Numbered from the stretch's first letter, positions 36,286 to 46,364 are shown. The stretch: 59,763 bases of DNA from Leminorella grimontii ATCC 33999 = DSM 5078 (GCF_000439085.1 NZ_AUUA01000018.1:1-59763); one strand, 5' to 3'. Notes: generated by a model from the letters alone, not told the origin. Numbers and translations are program-made.

Positions 36286-39200
36286 ATGAAAAATATAACG
36301 TGTTCACCCTATGAGTATTGCTCTGAACCTACCGGTAAGCCTTACAAAAGAATATCGTTAGCGTGTTCATCGCTGCTGGTCGGATTTACCCCGTATGCTT
36401 TTGCTGACGTCGAGATTCTTGCACAAACGGGAACCTATACGCTCAGCGGTTCTGGGCCGTTTATTTTAGCGGCGCCACACGTTATCAACGCGCCGGGCCA
36501 AGTTGGCATCGTTGGCCGCAATACCGCTGATTGGGCGCTGGTTATAGACAACGGCGCAGGAATTAGGGCCGAAAACGGCGTTTATTTAGATTCACAGAAC
36601 GGCCGATCCGTTTTGAATAATTCGGGAAATATTATTAGCTCTGGCCGAGGCAATAACGGCGATTCATTCGGCGTTCGGCTACAGGCGGGGGGAACTGTCT
36701 CCAATTCAAGGTCGGGGGTCGTTAATAGCCAGAGCGACGGCATATTTGTGATGAACGGCGGTAAGGTGGTTAACGATGGCCTTATTCAAGGCGGAGGGTC
36801 GTTGACGGCGGTGTATTTTAAGGGGGGCAACGGCGTTTATGTCGGCAGCGATTCATCCACGCTTAGCGGCGGTTATGGCGTCATCACGAATGCGGGCTAT
36901 GGCGAAGTTATCAATGCCGGCAATATTAGCGTTAAAAACTATGGCGTTTGGTTTCGCAACGGTTCGGGTGGAAAACTTATTAATCAGGAGGGCGGGACGA
37001 TCGTTACTCCAGGTACTGCCAGTACGCAATATAGCGTCTTAATCAACAGCCACGGCACCGTTGAAATTAATAACCAAGGCTCGATTATTGGAGGCACCGG
37101 CGTGTTTATCAATACTGATAATCATACCTTCACCAACGGCGGCAGCGTCGTGGGGCGCTCGGGCATCGCGGTTTCCGTCAGCGGTGATAATAATGTGCTG
37201 GTTCTGACGCAGGGCAGTTCTATTGACGGCGCTATTGTCAGCCTTGGTGGAGGCAATACGCTGACTTTACGGGAAAGCGGCGTTTTGACGAGTGACTTCT
37301 TCGGTCTGGAGCGAGTTGTGGTAGAGGCCGGGCACGATCGGACGTGGGTGCTTGGCGGTAGCGCGATGAGCACAACCGCAGAAGATTCAGCGGCGCTGAA
37401 CGTTAAAAGCGGGGCTTTGGTCTTAAACGGCGCGTTGACGCATGCCGGCGTCGGCGGGGGCACGGCTATTGCGTCCGGCGCCAGCCTGTGGATACATCCG
37501 CCGGGAGAGCTGAACGGAGACGTAGCGAACGATGGCGTACTCGCTTTTGCCCATATTAGCGACAAAACGTTTGCCGGAAAAATCAGTGGGGTAGGTACGC
37601 TGTTCAAAGATGATGAGGGGGTTTTGCTTCTAACAAACCCTGACAGCAGCTATACGGGGCCAACGGTGGTCAATGCCGGTACGTTACGGGCCGGTGCTGC
37701 GAATATCATTAACGATAGCGATATGCTGTCGTTAAGCCCCAGCGGCGTTTTTGATCTCAACGGGTTTGCGCAGCGGGTCAATAACCTAACGGGTGCGGGA
37801 ACGGTCCATTTAACGGACTCCGCATTAACCGTGAACCAGACGACGGATACCGTATTCAACGGCGTTATTGACGGTAAGGGTTCATTAATCAAGGCAGGAG
37901 ACGGCCTTTTAGTCTTTACCGGCGATCATGATTATACCGGCGCAACGGACGTTTACGCAGGCGCGCTTATTTTAGGCAATAATGCTCGGCTGCTGGGCGG
38001 AGGCGGGATGACGATACACCCCTCCGGCACGCTGGGCGGCTACGGCAGCGTGGTGGGCGACGTCACTAACAGGGGAACGCTGGTTGTCGCCAACGCCGCG
38101 CCAGGATTTGGCGGCGGGCGCGATGGACATTTCACCATCAGCGGCAGCCTGATTAACGGCGGCGAGATTCGACTGATGGGGCCGGCAGCTACCAGCATGC
38201 TGTCAGTCGGCGGCGACTATGTGGGTGATAATGGCCAGCTGACGCTCAACACCAGACTGGGCCACGATGTTTCGCAAACGGACAGGCTCGTCATCCTTGG
38301 CAATACGAATGGCGCTACCCGCATTACCATCAATAACCTCGATGGGGAGGGAACGCCTACGGTTAACGGTATTGAAGTCGTCAGCGTCGGCGGTCAGTCC
38401 GACGGCCAGTTTTCTTTAGCCAGCCGGGTTACGGCGGGCATTCATGAATACGACCTGCATCAGGGCGGCGTCGGCGCGAGCGCCGGTGACGGCAATTGGT
38501 ATCTGCGCACGCTGGAGACGCCGCGCCCGGAAACGGGGGTTTATCTGCGCAACCTCAGAGCCGCCAGCACGATGTTTATGCATACTATGCACGACCGCCG
38601 CGGCGAGCAGCTTTCGGGCGATGCGCACAGCGATGCCGACAGCGAACCCGCAGCTTGGGTGCGCATTGTTGCGGAGCGCACCAACAGCCACGCTGCCGAT
38701 GGCTATATAGATATGAAAACCAATACGGAAATAGTACACCTTGGCGGCGATCTTATTCGCTGGAGCCGAGGCGGTATCGATCGTTGGCACATGGGGGTTA
38801 TGGGAGCCTTTGGCCAAAGCCATATCGACGCGGACGTAGCCCACAGCGGCATCACGGCTAGCGGCCATGAGCGCGCCGCCAGCGGAGACGTTGACGGCTA
38901 TAGCGCCGGCGTTTACCTCACCTGGTTCGGTCAGAAAGACGGCTTGGTCGGCCCATACGTTGACGTCTGGGGGCAATACGCCTGGTACGATAACCGCGTA
39001 CAGGGCAAGGGCCACCAGGAGGAAAGCTATGACAGCCGCGGTTGGATCTTTTCTGTCGAAAGCGGCTACGCCTTTAGCCTGGGAGAAAACAGAAGCCGCG
39101 AATGGTTTATCGAGCCGCAGGGGCAAGTCGCCTACAACATCTATCGAACGGACAACCATAGAGAAGCGAATGACACCCGAGTGCGCGGCGGTGATACCGA

Positions 39201-39492
39201 TAGCGCAGTGACGCGTTTGGGCGTACGGTTGCACAGCCGGAGCATGTTGGAGGGCAGAAGCGTGCAGCCGTTTATTGAAGCCAACTGGTGGCATGACACC
39301 ACGAAGAACGATCTGAGCTTCAACGGCAAAACCATCAATGACAATACCCCGAGCAGCACTTATGAATTAAAGCTTGGCCTACAGGGCGAGGTTGCCGGCG
39401 GGTGGCAGGCGTGGGGCCATATTCGCGGTCGGGGAGGGGAGAACGACTACCGAAGCTACGGCGGCATGCTGGGCGTGAAGAAGCGGTTCTGA
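36286..39492 (+). CDS. Classical (type Va) autotransporter, surface adhesin-like
   Basis: 1,068 residues from the ATG at 36286, preceded by AGAGG; an ATG at 36241 in frame would add 15 residues. A long signal peptide ends at TPYAFA-DV. The passenger (about 40-790) is rich in short beta repeats (VINAGNISVKNYGVWF, INNQGSIIGGTGVFINTDN) and has two autotransporter-associated repeats (SSYTGPTVVNAGTLRAG and HDYTGATDVYAGALILG). A pertactin-like segment with the autochaperone region follows (about 560-740). The last 280 residues form the beta-barrel, ending in KKRF with the required terminal Phe. No Cys-rich protease motif is visible in the passenger, so adhesion rather than proteolysis is likely. 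Confidence 0.93.
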   Translation: MKNITCSPYEYCSEPTGKPYKRISLACSSLLVGFTPYAFADVEILAQTGTYTLSGSGPFILAAPHVINAPGQVGIVGRNTADWALVIDNGAGIRAENGVYLDSQNGRSVLNNSGNIISSGRGNNGDSFGVRLQAGGTVSNSRSGVVNSQSDGIFVMNGGKVVNDGLIQGGGSLTAVYFKGGNGVYVGSDSSTLSGGYGVITNAGYGEVINAGNISVKNYGVWFRNGSGGKLINQEGGTIVTPGTASTQYSVLINSHGTVEINNQGSIIGGTGVFINTDNHTFTNGGSVVGRSGIAVSVSGDNNVLVLTQGSSIDGAIVSLGGGNTLTLRESGVLTSDFFGLERVVVEAGHDRTWVLGGSAMSTTAEDSAALNVKSGALVLNGALTHAGVGGGTAIASGASLWIHPPGELNGDVANDGVLAFAHISDKTFAGKISGVGTLFKDDEGVLLLTNPDSSYTGPTVVNAGTLRAGAANIINDSDMLSLSPSGVFDLNGFAQRVNNLTGAGTVHLTDSALTVNQTTDTVFNGVIDGKGSLIKAGDGLLVFTGDHDYTGATDVYAGALILGNNARLLGGGGMTIHPSGTLGGYGSVVGDVTNRGTLVVANAAPGFGGGRDGHFTISGSLINGGEIRLMGPAATSMLSVGGDYVGDNGQLTLNTRLGHDVSQTDRLVILGNTNGATRITINNLDGEGTPTVNGIEVVSVGGQSDGQFSLASRVTAGIHEYDLHQGGVGASAGDGNWYLRTLETPRPETGVYLRNLRAASTMFMHTMHDRRGEQLSGDAHSDADSEPAAWVRIVAERTNSHAADGYIDMKTNTEIVHLGGDLIRWSRGGIDRWHMGVMGAFGQSHIDADVAHSGITASGHERAASGDVDGYSAGVYLTWFGQKDGLVGPYVDVWGQYAWYDNRVQGKGHQEESYDSRGWIFSVESGYAFSLGENRSREWFIEPQGQVAYNIYRTDNHREANDTRVRGGDTDSAVTRLGVRLHSRSMLEGRSVQPFIEANWWHDTTKNDLSFNGKTINDNTPSSTYELKLGLQGEVAGGWQAWGHIRGRGGENDYRSYGGMLGVKKRF

Positions 39493-39526
39493 TTTCGTCC
39501 CTATTTACGGTTATTCAGTCAAAAAG

Positions 39527-39547
39527 CACCCCGCCAATGGCGGGGTG
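39527..39547 (-). terminator. Bidirectional-looking terminator between autotransporter and hydrolase genes
   Basis: caccccgcc-aat-ggcggggtg, a perfect 9-bp stem. On the minus strand it is followed by ctttttg, so it best terminates the YcaC-like gene; it can also stop the autotransporter transcript. Confidence 0.75.
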
Positions 39548-39556
39548 TCATACGTA

Positions 39557-40234
39557 TTAACGCGCGGAGTCCAGCTTTTCGTTGCTTTTAGCCACCTCTT
39601 GCGCCTTCTGGTAGCTTTCAATCAGCAGCCGGTAGGCCGGGAAAATCTGGGTGTAAACTTCCGCCCACTCCTGTGCGTCGTCCCGGTTCCAGGTCTTTTG
39701 CAGTTCGGAGGCGACGGCGGCGGTGTCCATCGGTACGACGCCGGCCTGAACCACGCGGGCCAGCGTGATTTCCTGCGCCATCTTGCTGTAAGTTCCCGAT
39801 GCGTCGATGACCGCAAACACCCGATAGCCGTCGGCAACCGCGCTAATGGAGGGGAAGGCCATGCATACGCTGGTGATGGTGCCGGCGATAATCAGCGTTT
39901 TGCGACCGGTGGCCTTAACGGCGGCGACAAACTCCGGGTTGTCCCAGGCGTTGATCTCTCCCCGGCGGGCGACGTACTTGGCATGCGGCGCGTTGGCGTG
40001 GATTTCCGGGATCAGCGGGCCGTTGGGGCCCTGCGGCACGGAGGCGGTGATGATGACCGGAATGTTGCTCAGCGTGGCCATTTTCGCCAGCGCGGCGGCG
40101 CGGGCGCGCAGTTCCGGCATCGGCATGTCGTTTACCGTCTGGAACAGGCCGCTCTGATGGTCGATTAAAAGCATTACGGCGTCGTCGGCATCAATGACGG
40201 GACGCTGATTGTGGAAGTTGGCGGGTATAGTCAT
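39557..40234 (-). CDS. YcaC-type cysteine hydrolase (isochorismatase family)
   Basis: 225 residues from the ATG at 40234 ([12 protein letters not shown]); earlier starts in the frame add a non-homologous stretch. Catalytic triad of the family: Asp in [10 protein letters not shown], Lys in [13 protein letters not shown], and Cys in TSVCMAFPS. It follows E. coli YcaC through [18 protein letters not shown] and DASGTYSKM. The true substrate of YcaC-like enzymes is unknown; a ring-opening or amide hydrolysis is assumed. It is divergent from a LysR gene that probably controls it. A terminator follows immediately. Confidence 0.88.
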   Translation of the reverse strand: MTIPANFHNQRPVIDADDAVMLLIDHQSGLFQTVNDMPMPELRARAAALAKMATLSNIPVIITASVPQGPNGPLIPEIHANAPHAKYVARRGEINAWDNPEFVAAVKATGRKTLIIAGTITSVCMAFPSISAVADGYRVFAVIDASGTYSKMAQEITLARVVQAGVVPMDTAAVASELQKTWNRDDAQEWAEVYTQIFPAYRLLIESYQKAQEVAKSNEKLDSAR

Positions 40235-40329
40235 GAGTTTATCCTCTGGTGATTGTGTGGGCTGAAAGCGCACGCAGCGCGTCGATAGATAAATCATAGT
40301 TTCAGGACAAAAAGCCCGGTAGTCTGCTA

Positions 40330-40350
40330 AATTGGACTTCAGCGTCCTAT
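40330..40350. promoter_or_regulatory. Candidate LysR operator in the divergent gap
   Basis: GGAC-ttcagc-GTCC with AT flanks, an inverted repeat 25 bases before the LysR start and in the only gap between the two divergent genes. Fits the T-N11-A style of LysR sites loosely. Confidence 0.4.
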
Positions 40351-40373
40351 TTTAAGAACGATGGTGAAGCGCC

Positions 40374-41279
40374 ATGCAGGATTTGAACGACCTCTATTAC
40401 TTTGTCCAGATCGTAGACCACGGCGGCTTCGCGCCGGCCGGACGAGCGCTGGGCGTTCCCAAGTCAAAGCTTAGTCGACGCATCGCCATGCTGGAAGAAC
40501 GGCTCGGCGTTCGCCTGATCCAGCGTTCTACGCGCCACTTTGTCGTGACGGACGTCGGTCGAGATTATTACGAGCGCTGTAAAGCCATGCTGGTAGAGGC
40601 GGATGCGGCGCAGGAGGTGATCGAAACAAACCGGGCGGCGCCGCGCGGCGTTATTCGGGTTACCTGCCCGGTGGCGATGCTGCACGTTCACATTGGCCGG
40701 ATGCTGGCTGACTTTATGGCGCGCTATCCTCTGGTGACCGTCCATCTGGAAGCGACTAACCGAAAGGTAGACCTGCTGGGTGAAGGCGTTGACGTTGCCG
40801 TTCGAGTACGTCCGCCGCCGCTGGAGGACAGCGATCTGGTGATGCGGGTTCTGGCCGAGCGCAGGCATTGCCTGGTCGCCAGCCCGGCGCTGGTTGACCG
40901 CCTTGGGCGGCCGTTCAGCCCGCAGTCGCTTGCCGACTGGCCAACGCTGGGGCTTGGTTTGCCCCAGAGCGCGTTTTGCTGGACGCTGTTCGGACCCGGC
41001 GGCGAGCGGGTAGACGTCGACTACGCGCCGCGCTTTGTCACAACGGACATGATAGCGCTACGCAGCGCCGCCGTTGCAGGCGTCGGCGTGGTTCAGCTTC
41101 CGCTTTTGATGGTGCAGCAGGAGCTGGCGCAGGGCGCTTTGATTGATATTCTGCCCGCGTGGGCGCCGCGGCAGGAAATTATCCACGTTGTGTTTCCCAG
41201 CCGGCGAGGGCTGCTGCCGTCGGTAAGGGCGCTTATTGATTTTCTTGCCGAGCGGTTTGCGGCGATCGACGAGGAATAG
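40374..41279 (+). CDS. LysR-family regulator, divergent from the YcaC-like hydrolase
   Basis: 301 residues. The winged helix is at the N-terminus (YYFVQIVDHGGFAPAGRALGVPKSKLSRRIAMLEERLG), followed by a substrate-binding domain (GVIRVTCPVAMLH, GEGVDVAVRVRPPPLEDSDLVMRVL, GVVQLPLLM). This is the CrgA-like group with SKLSRR in the recognition helix. Its usual target is the divergent neighbour. Inducer unknown. Confidence 0.88.
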   Translation: MQDLNDLYYFVQIVDHGGFAPAGRALGVPKSKLSRRIAMLEERLGVRLIQRSTRHFVVTDVGRDYYERCKAMLVEADAAQEVIETNRAAPRGVIRVTCPVAMLHVHIGRMLADFMARYPLVTVHLEATNRKVDLLGEGVDVAVRVRPPPLEDSDLVMRVLAERRHCLVASPALVDRLGRPFSPQSLADWPTLGLGLPQSAFCWTLFGPGGERVDVDYAPRFVTTDMIALRSAAVAGVGVVQLPLLMVQQELAQGALIDILPAWAPRQEIIHVVFPSRRGLLPSVRALIDFLAERFAAIDEE

Positions 41280-41407
41280 GGACGACGTACCGTGAGGTGA
41301 AAAAATAAACGCGTTTCTGCCACCGCCGTGAGCGCTATCGACTATGCTTAAGGAAGTTACCGAACAGCGCCGTGAAGGCGTAGCGAACAGACAGAAGGTG
41401 GACGGAT

Positions 41408-41749
41408 ATGAGCGCGAAGTTCGAAATTTTCCTAGGTAAAAACGATGAGTTTTATTTTCGCCTGAAGGCAGGAAACGGGCAGATTATTCTCGGCAGCGAA
41501 GGGTATACCACCAAAGCTAACTGCCAGAACGGCGTGAAGTCAGTAAAAACTCATTCGCAGGATGTGAAACACTTCGAGAAAAAAGCGACGGCCAACGGAA
41601 AGTTCTCATTTAACCTGAAGGCGGTCAATGGTCAGGTGATTGGCACGAGCCAAACCTATACGACGGAGCAGGCAAGAGACGCCGGCATTCAGTCCGTAAG
41701 CCACAACGCACCGGATGCCACCGTTCACGATCTGACGTTGCAGCCCTAG
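41408..41749 (+). CDS. yegP: YegP-family small stress-linked protein (two DUF1508 repeats)
   Basis: 113 residues. Two copies of the short repeat: FEIFLGKNDEFYFRLKAGNG with GSEGYTTKANCQNGVKSV, and FSFNLKAVNGQVIGTSQTYTT with ARDAGIQSV. The length and both repeats match E. coli YegP. No enzyme activity is known. Single gene, with AAGGTGGA before the ATG. Confidence 0.88.
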   Translation: MSAKFEIFLGKNDEFYFRLKAGNGQIILGSEGYTTKANCQNGVKSVKTHSQDVKHFEKKATANGKFSFNLKAVNGQVIGTSQTYTTEQARDAGIQSVSHNAPDATVHDLTLQP

Positions 41750-41848
41750 CGACGTTGAGTAATAACAGGTTCTTTACACCCTGTAGTGCTTCGTCCGTTA
41801 GTCCCTGACACGGTTAGCGGACCTTTTTCTTCCTATAGCGCTTTGCCG

Positions 41849-42457
41849 TCAGCGTTTGTTCGCGTCGGCAGAGCGCGTCATCCAGGCCTCTTTGGAAAGC
41901 CGATACAGGCAGTGCTTGAGCAGCGGGCTGTCGGCTGTAAGCATTGGGTGGTCGAATTCCTCCTGCGGCGAGGGCCGCATGCCTAATCTTTCCATCAGCG
42001 CACGGGAACGGCGGTTTTGCAGCGTAGTGAACGCAACGATTTCTGAAAGGCCCAAACGTTCGAATCCCGCCGCAAGCGCGCCGTTAGCCGCCTCAAACGC
42101 ATAGCCTTTGCCCCAGCAGTCGTGCGCCAGTCGCCAGCCGATTTCCACGCAAGGGGAGAACGGCAGCGCAGCGGGAGGCACGTTAAGCCCGACCATGCCG
42201 ATAAATCGCCCGTCGCTTAGGCGCTCTACCGCCCAAAATCCCCAGCCGCGTTCGACAATCCCTGCCTGGCAGCGATCGGCAAAGGCGTCGCTGGCCGTAC
42301 GGTCCAACGGGGCGGGAAAGTAGGCCATTACGCGCGGGTCGGCCAGCATGTTGGCCCACGGCTCCCGATCGGCGGGCGTCCACTGGCGCAGCCTGAGGCG
42401 TTCGGTCGTTATTTCCACTATTTCGGTCATTTCAGTCATCTCATCTCTAAACGGCAT
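41849..42457 (-). CDS. GNAT N-acetyltransferase (RimJ/RimL-like)
   Basis: 202 residues. Acetyl-CoA fold: TERLRLRQWTPADREPW at the start, FWAVERLSDGRFIGMVGL, EIGWRLAHDCWGKGYAFEA and ALMERLGMR near the end. The ATG overlaps the stop of the MFS gene in the form TGATG, so it is translated by coupling. Likely acetylates a small molecule or a protein N-terminus; the partner is not shown. Confidence 0.85.
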   Translation of the reverse strand: MPFRDEMTEMTEIVEITTERLRLRQWTPADREPWANMLADPRVMAYFPAPLDRTASDAFADRCQAGIVERGWGFWAVERLSDGRFIGMVGLNVPPAALPFSPCVEIGWRLAHDCWGKGYAFEAANGALAAGFERLGLSEIVAFTTLQNRRSRALMERLGMRPSPQEEFDHPMLTADSPLLKHCLYRLSKEAWMTRSADANKR

Positions 42458-43854
42458 CAGGGCAGCATGGTGTAGGCCTTTTCCAGGCCTTCGTCATTTT
42501 TGCGTTCTTTGCTCTGCGCCATGTCTTCTTCGGCTTCTTCCGGGGGCTCCGCGTCGCTTTGCAAAGCGGTGTCTTCTTCACTCGCTGGTTCCGGCGAGGG
42601 CATGACTTCCTGAATCATCTGCTCGTCAAAGCTGGGGTTAAGCGCAGGGGACAGAGGAGAACTCATCAGGCTGTCCGGCATAGCGACGTGAGGCAGCGGC
42701 GCGTCTTGTACAAACTGCACCTCCTCTTGTTTGGGCGTTCTGCTAAGCAGCGCCAAAATAATACCGCACAGGGCAAAGAAGGCGTACAGGATGTTGCCCC
42801 CCAGCGGCATCATGGCCGCGCCGACCAGCAGCGGGCCGATGCTTGCGCCAACGCCGAACGCCATCAGCAGGCAGGCCGCCAGCGAAACCCGGCGTTCCGG
42901 CTCAATCAGGTCGTTGGCCAGCGCCACCACCAGCGGGTAGAGCGTAAACTGCAGCATGCCGACGATAAACCCAATGCCGAGCAGCAGCGTAAAGTCAATG
43001 TGGGGCAGCAGGGCTAGCGGCAGTGCGGCTGCCGCTAGCATCAGGGAAATCACCCTTAACAGCGTAAGCCGGTTGTAGCGATCGGATAACCAACTGAAGG
43101 GTAACTGTACGATAAGGCCGGCGCAGACCGACAGCGCCATAAACAGGCCCGTCTGCTCGGTTGATAAAGATTGTAGCTGGGTATAAACCGGCGCCAGCCC
43201 GTAAAAGGAACCGATCGCCATGCCGACCACCAGCGTCGAGGCCAACACCTTAGGGATAGCGCCGACGAAAAAGCGCAGCTCCATCGGCGCGGGCGACATC
43301 TGCCGGGCGTGGCTGCGGGTGGTTAACGCGATGGGCACCAGACACAGCGAGAAACAAAGCGCGATAATCAGCAGCGACTGGATTTCCAGGTCCGGCAGCA
43401 GGATGAGTACCAACTGACCCAGCGCCATGCCGAGATACGACGCGGCCATGTAGAAACCGAACACCACGCCGCGCTGATTGGGCTCCGCCTGATCGTTAAA
43501 CCAGCTTTCCAGCACCATGTACTGACACATCAGGCACATGCCGATAACCAGCCTCAGCCCGACCCAGACCGGCAGCATTGCCGTTAGCCCGTGCGCCAGC
43601 ACCGCCGCCGTGATGATGCCCGCGCAGGCGACATAGGTGCGGATATGGCCGACGCGGGCTATCAGGTAGTGCCCGACCTTGCCGCCGAGCACTAGCCCGA
43701 CATAGTTGGCGGCGGTCAGCGCGCCGATAAGCGCGCCGCTGACGTTGGCCGAAGCCAGCCGAAGAGAGATATAGGTAGTCAGCAGGCCTGAGCCCAGCAG
43801 CATGATGAGCGTGGTGGTATACAGGGGGAAGAAGACGCCAAAGGCCTTTTTCAC
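42457..43854 (-). CDS. YcaD-type major facilitator transporter with acidic C-terminal tail
   Basis: 465 residues. The first 375 hold twelve membrane segments of MFS type (MKKAFGVFFPLYTTTLIML, GKVGHYLIARVGHIRTY, NQRGVVFGFYMAASYLGMAL) and follow the YcaD group. The last 90 residues are a hydrophilic, Pro/Glu/Asp-rich tail (SEEDTALQSDAEPPEEAEED) absent from E. coli YcaD, which is about 380 residues. The tail is probably cytoplasmic. Overlaps the acetyltransferase gene by one base. Confidence 0.88.
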   Translation of the reverse strand: MKKAFGVFFPLYTTTLIMLLGSGLLTTYISLRLASANVSGALIGALTAANYVGLVLGGKVGHYLIARVGHIRTYVACAGIITAAVLAHGLTAMLPVWVGLRLVIGMCLMCQYMVLESWFNDQAEPNQRGVVFGFYMAASYLGMALGQLVLILLPDLEIQSLLIIALCFSLCLVPIALTTRSHARQMSPAPMELRFFVGAIPKVLASTLVVGMAIGSFYGLAPVYTQLQSLSTEQTGLFMALSVCAGLIVQLPFSWLSDRYNRLTLLRVISLMLAAAALPLALLPHIDFTLLLGIGFIVGMLQFTLYPLVVALANDLIEPERRVSLAACLLMAFGVGASIGPLLVGAAMMPLGGNILYAFFALCGIILALLSRTPKQEEVQFVQDAPLPHVAMPDSLMSSPLSPALNPSFDEQMIQEVMPSPEPASEEDTALQSDAEPPEEAEEDMAQSKERKNDEGLEKAYTMLP

Positions 43855-44086
43855 GAAGCCTCCCGTTCAGAGATAGAAGCCGTTGCGGCACGTGTAGGAA
43901 AGCGCAATAAGCGCGCTGCATGATTTACCAACCATAATGGTTTCTGGCAAAGAGGTAAAGCCGGGTTACGGTTTCTTGCACGCCCGCTGGCTGACGGTTC
44001 ACCGGGCAAAGTACAGGACGGATTTTGGTTTGGCTGAAAAATGTATTTACGTTTTAGCATTAAAACGATGCGAAAAATGGGGCGAT

Positions 44087-44590
44087 ATGAAGCAAAAAGC
44101 AGGAAAGAAAGAGGTCATCGTCGTTGAATTTGTCTGTTTAGGCAATATATGCCGTTCTCCGATGGCGGAGGGGATCTTTCGCCATCTGGTGGCGCAGGTG
44201 GGGCTAAGCGAACGAATTGAGGTCCGTTCCGCCGGGACGGAAAGGTGGAACGTGGGCAACCCGCCTCATCGGGGTACGCAAGAGGTGCTGCGTCGATGGG
44301 GCATTGATTTTTCCACTATGCGGGCGTCACTGTTAAAGCGCGACGATATTGGGAAGGTTGACTATCTAATCGCAATGGATAGCGGCAATATCGACGATAT
44401 TCGCGACATTGCAGGAACGCCGTTTATCGACCACCTGTACAAACTGATGGACTTTGTGCCGAATGCCGACATCGCGGACGTGCCCGACCCGTACTATACG
44501 GGCGACTTTGCACAGACCGAACGGCTGGTTGAGGCCGGGGCGAGAGCGCTTCTTGAGGCGATCGGACGGGAACACGGCCTGAACGTTTGA
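44087..44590 (+). CDS. Low-molecular-weight protein-tyrosine phosphatase
   Basis: 167 residues from the ATG at 44087; the frame is open upstream but has no homologous sequence. The P-loop is VCLGNICRSPMAEG with the catalytic Cys and Arg, and the general acid lies in VPDPYYTGDF. The length is about that of the family. No capsule or exopolysaccharide genes surround it, so it is of the free-standing type. A GGGG site lies a few bases before the ATG. Confidence 0.9.
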   Translation: MKQKAGKKEVIVVEFVCLGNICRSPMAEGIFRHLVAQVGLSERIEVRSAGTERWNVGNPPHRGTQEVLRRWGIDFSTMRASLLKRDDIGKVDYLIAMDSGNIDDIRDIAGTPFIDHLYKLMDFVPNADIADVPDPYYTGDFAQTERLVEAGARALLEAIGREHGLNV

Positions 44591-44649
44591 TCGCCGCCAG
44601 CTACCCCTATATTATGCAGGGTTAGTGAGCAATTTAATGGGAGCGGGTC

Positions 44650-46335
44650 ATGAATGGAGAACGTGCGTCAGTGCCGGCGATTGGCATTGATTTAGGGACA
44701 ACCAACAGTCTTATCAGCGTCTGGCAGGAGGGAAAAGCACAGCTTATTCCCAATGCGCTGGGCGAATACCTGACTCCTTCCGTCGTCAGCCTCGATGAAG
44801 ACGGCTCTATTTTGGTCGGTCGCCCGGCCTTTTCACGCCTGACGACGCACCCAACCCGGTCCGCCGCGCTGTTTAAGCGCTTTATGGGCAGCAACAAGAC
44901 CTATCGCCTTGCGGAGAAAACCTTTAATGCGCCGGAGCTGTCGGCGCTGGTGCTCAAATCCCTGAAGGCAGACGCTGAAGCCTGGCTTGGGCAGGAGATC
45001 TCCGACGTGGTGATTTCCGTACCCGCTTACTTTAGCGACGAGCAGCGCAAGCAGACGCGATTCGCCGCCGAGCTGGCCGGGCTTAACGCGGTACGCCTGA
45101 TTAACGAACCCACCGCCGCCGCGATGGCCTACGGTCTGCATACTCAGGAGTTTGGCCGCACGCTGGTGTTTGACCTCGGCGGCGGCACGTTTGACGTCAC
45201 GGTGCTGGAATTCGCCCTGCCGCTGATTGAGGTTCACTCCTCCGCCGGGGATAACTACCTGGGCGGGGAAGACTTCACCCATGCGCTGGTGAAAGACTGC
45301 CTGAAGGAGTGGAAGCTCAGCGAAGGCGAGGTTACGACCGATGCCTTGGCGCGCCTAAACGACAGCGCCGAAGAGGCCAAGTGCCGCATGGGCGCGCAGG
45401 ACGTCGATATCGTCTGGCACTGGCAGGACAAAGAGTGGCGCTATGAGCTGGACATGCAGAAAGCGGAGAAGGTCTGGTTGCCTCTGCTCAACCGCCTGCG
45501 GGCGCCGATCGAGCAGGCGCTGAACGACGCCCGCCTGCAGCCGAGCGAGCTGGACAACCTGGTGCTGGTGGGCGGTGCGTCTCAGCTGTCGATCATCCAG
45601 CGTTTAGTGGTGCGCCTGTTCGGCAAAATGCCCCATCAGCATCTGGACCCAAGCACCATCGTTGCTCTGGGCGCGGCGGTGCAGGCCGCCTGCCGCCTGC
45701 GCGATGAGGCGATCGACGAGGTTATCCTGACCGACGTCTGCCCCTATACCCTCGGTATTTCCACCAACAACGGCAAGGTGTCCGGCGTGTTCTCGCCGAT
45801 TATCGAACGCAACACCGTGGTGCCGACCTCGCGGGTAGAGACGTTCTACACCGGCCACCCGGAGCAGAAGTCTATTCGCATCGCCGTCTATCAGGGGGAA
45901 AATCCCCGCGTCGAGAACAACATTCTGGTGGACGAGTTCGAAGTGCCGGTAGAGCCGAACGGCAACATTCAGTCGCTGGACGTACGCTTTAGCTACGACA
46001 TCAACGGCCTGCTGGAAGTGGACGTCGACCTGCTTGAAACGGGTAAATCCCACACCAAGGTTATCGACCACAGCCCCATCGGGCTGAGCGAAGAGCAGAA
46101 AAAGAGCAGCCACGAGCGGCTTAAGGCGCTCAAGATCCACCCCCGCGACGAAATGCCCAACCGCGCCCTGCGCGCCCGCCTGGAACGCGCCTGGGCGCAG
46201 TCGTTGGGCAACGAGCGCATCCAGATCGGCATTTGGCTTAACGAGTTCGACGAGCTTTTAAGCGAACACCGCGTAGAGGAGATCGACTCGGCGCGCGCGC
46301 GGCTGATTGAGTATTTGGATTCGATGAAGCTGTAG
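44650..46335 (+). CDS. hscC: Hsp70-family chaperone HscC
   Basis: 561 residues. ATPase domain (1-360): IGIDLGTTNSLIS, DVVISVPAYFSDEQR, NEPTAAAMAYGL, VFDLGGGTFDV, LVLVGGASQLS. The substrate domain begins at about 370 (LTDVCPYTLGI). It is shorter than DnaK, as known for HscC, and follows that group. No dedicated J-protein gene is next to it here. Strong terminator downstream. Confidence 0.93.
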   Translation: MNGERASVPAIGIDLGTTNSLISVWQEGKAQLIPNALGEYLTPSVVSLDEDGSILVGRPAFSRLTTHPTRSAALFKRFMGSNKTYRLAEKTFNAPELSALVLKSLKADAEAWLGQEISDVVISVPAYFSDEQRKQTRFAAELAGLNAVRLINEPTAAAMAYGLHTQEFGRTLVFDLGGGTFDVTVLEFALPLIEVHSSAGDNYLGGEDFTHALVKDCLKEWKLSEGEVTTDALARLNDSAEEAKCRMGAQDVDIVWHWQDKEWRYELDMQKAEKVWLPLLNRLRAPIEQALNDARLQPSELDNLVLVGGASQLSIIQRLVVRLFGKMPHQHLDPSTIVALGAAVQAACRLRDEAIDEVILTDVCPYTLGISTNNGKVSGVFSPIIERNTVVPTSRVETFYTGHPEQKSIRIAVYQGENPRVENNILVDEFEVPVEPNGNIQSLDVRFSYDINGLLEVDVDLLETGKSHTKVIDHSPIGLSEEQKKSSHERLKALKIHPRDEMPNRALRARLERAWAQSLGNERIQIGIWLNEFDELLSEHRVEEIDSARARLIEYLDSMKL

Positions 46336-46364
46336 GGTGGTTGGCTAAACGAGAATATCTTACT

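Noticed and set aside
44087-44590. Tyrosine phosphatase as part of a capsule export locus
   Set aside because: No tyrosine kinase (Wzc-like), Wza-like or glycosyltransferase genes are nearby; neighbours are an MFS gene and hscC.
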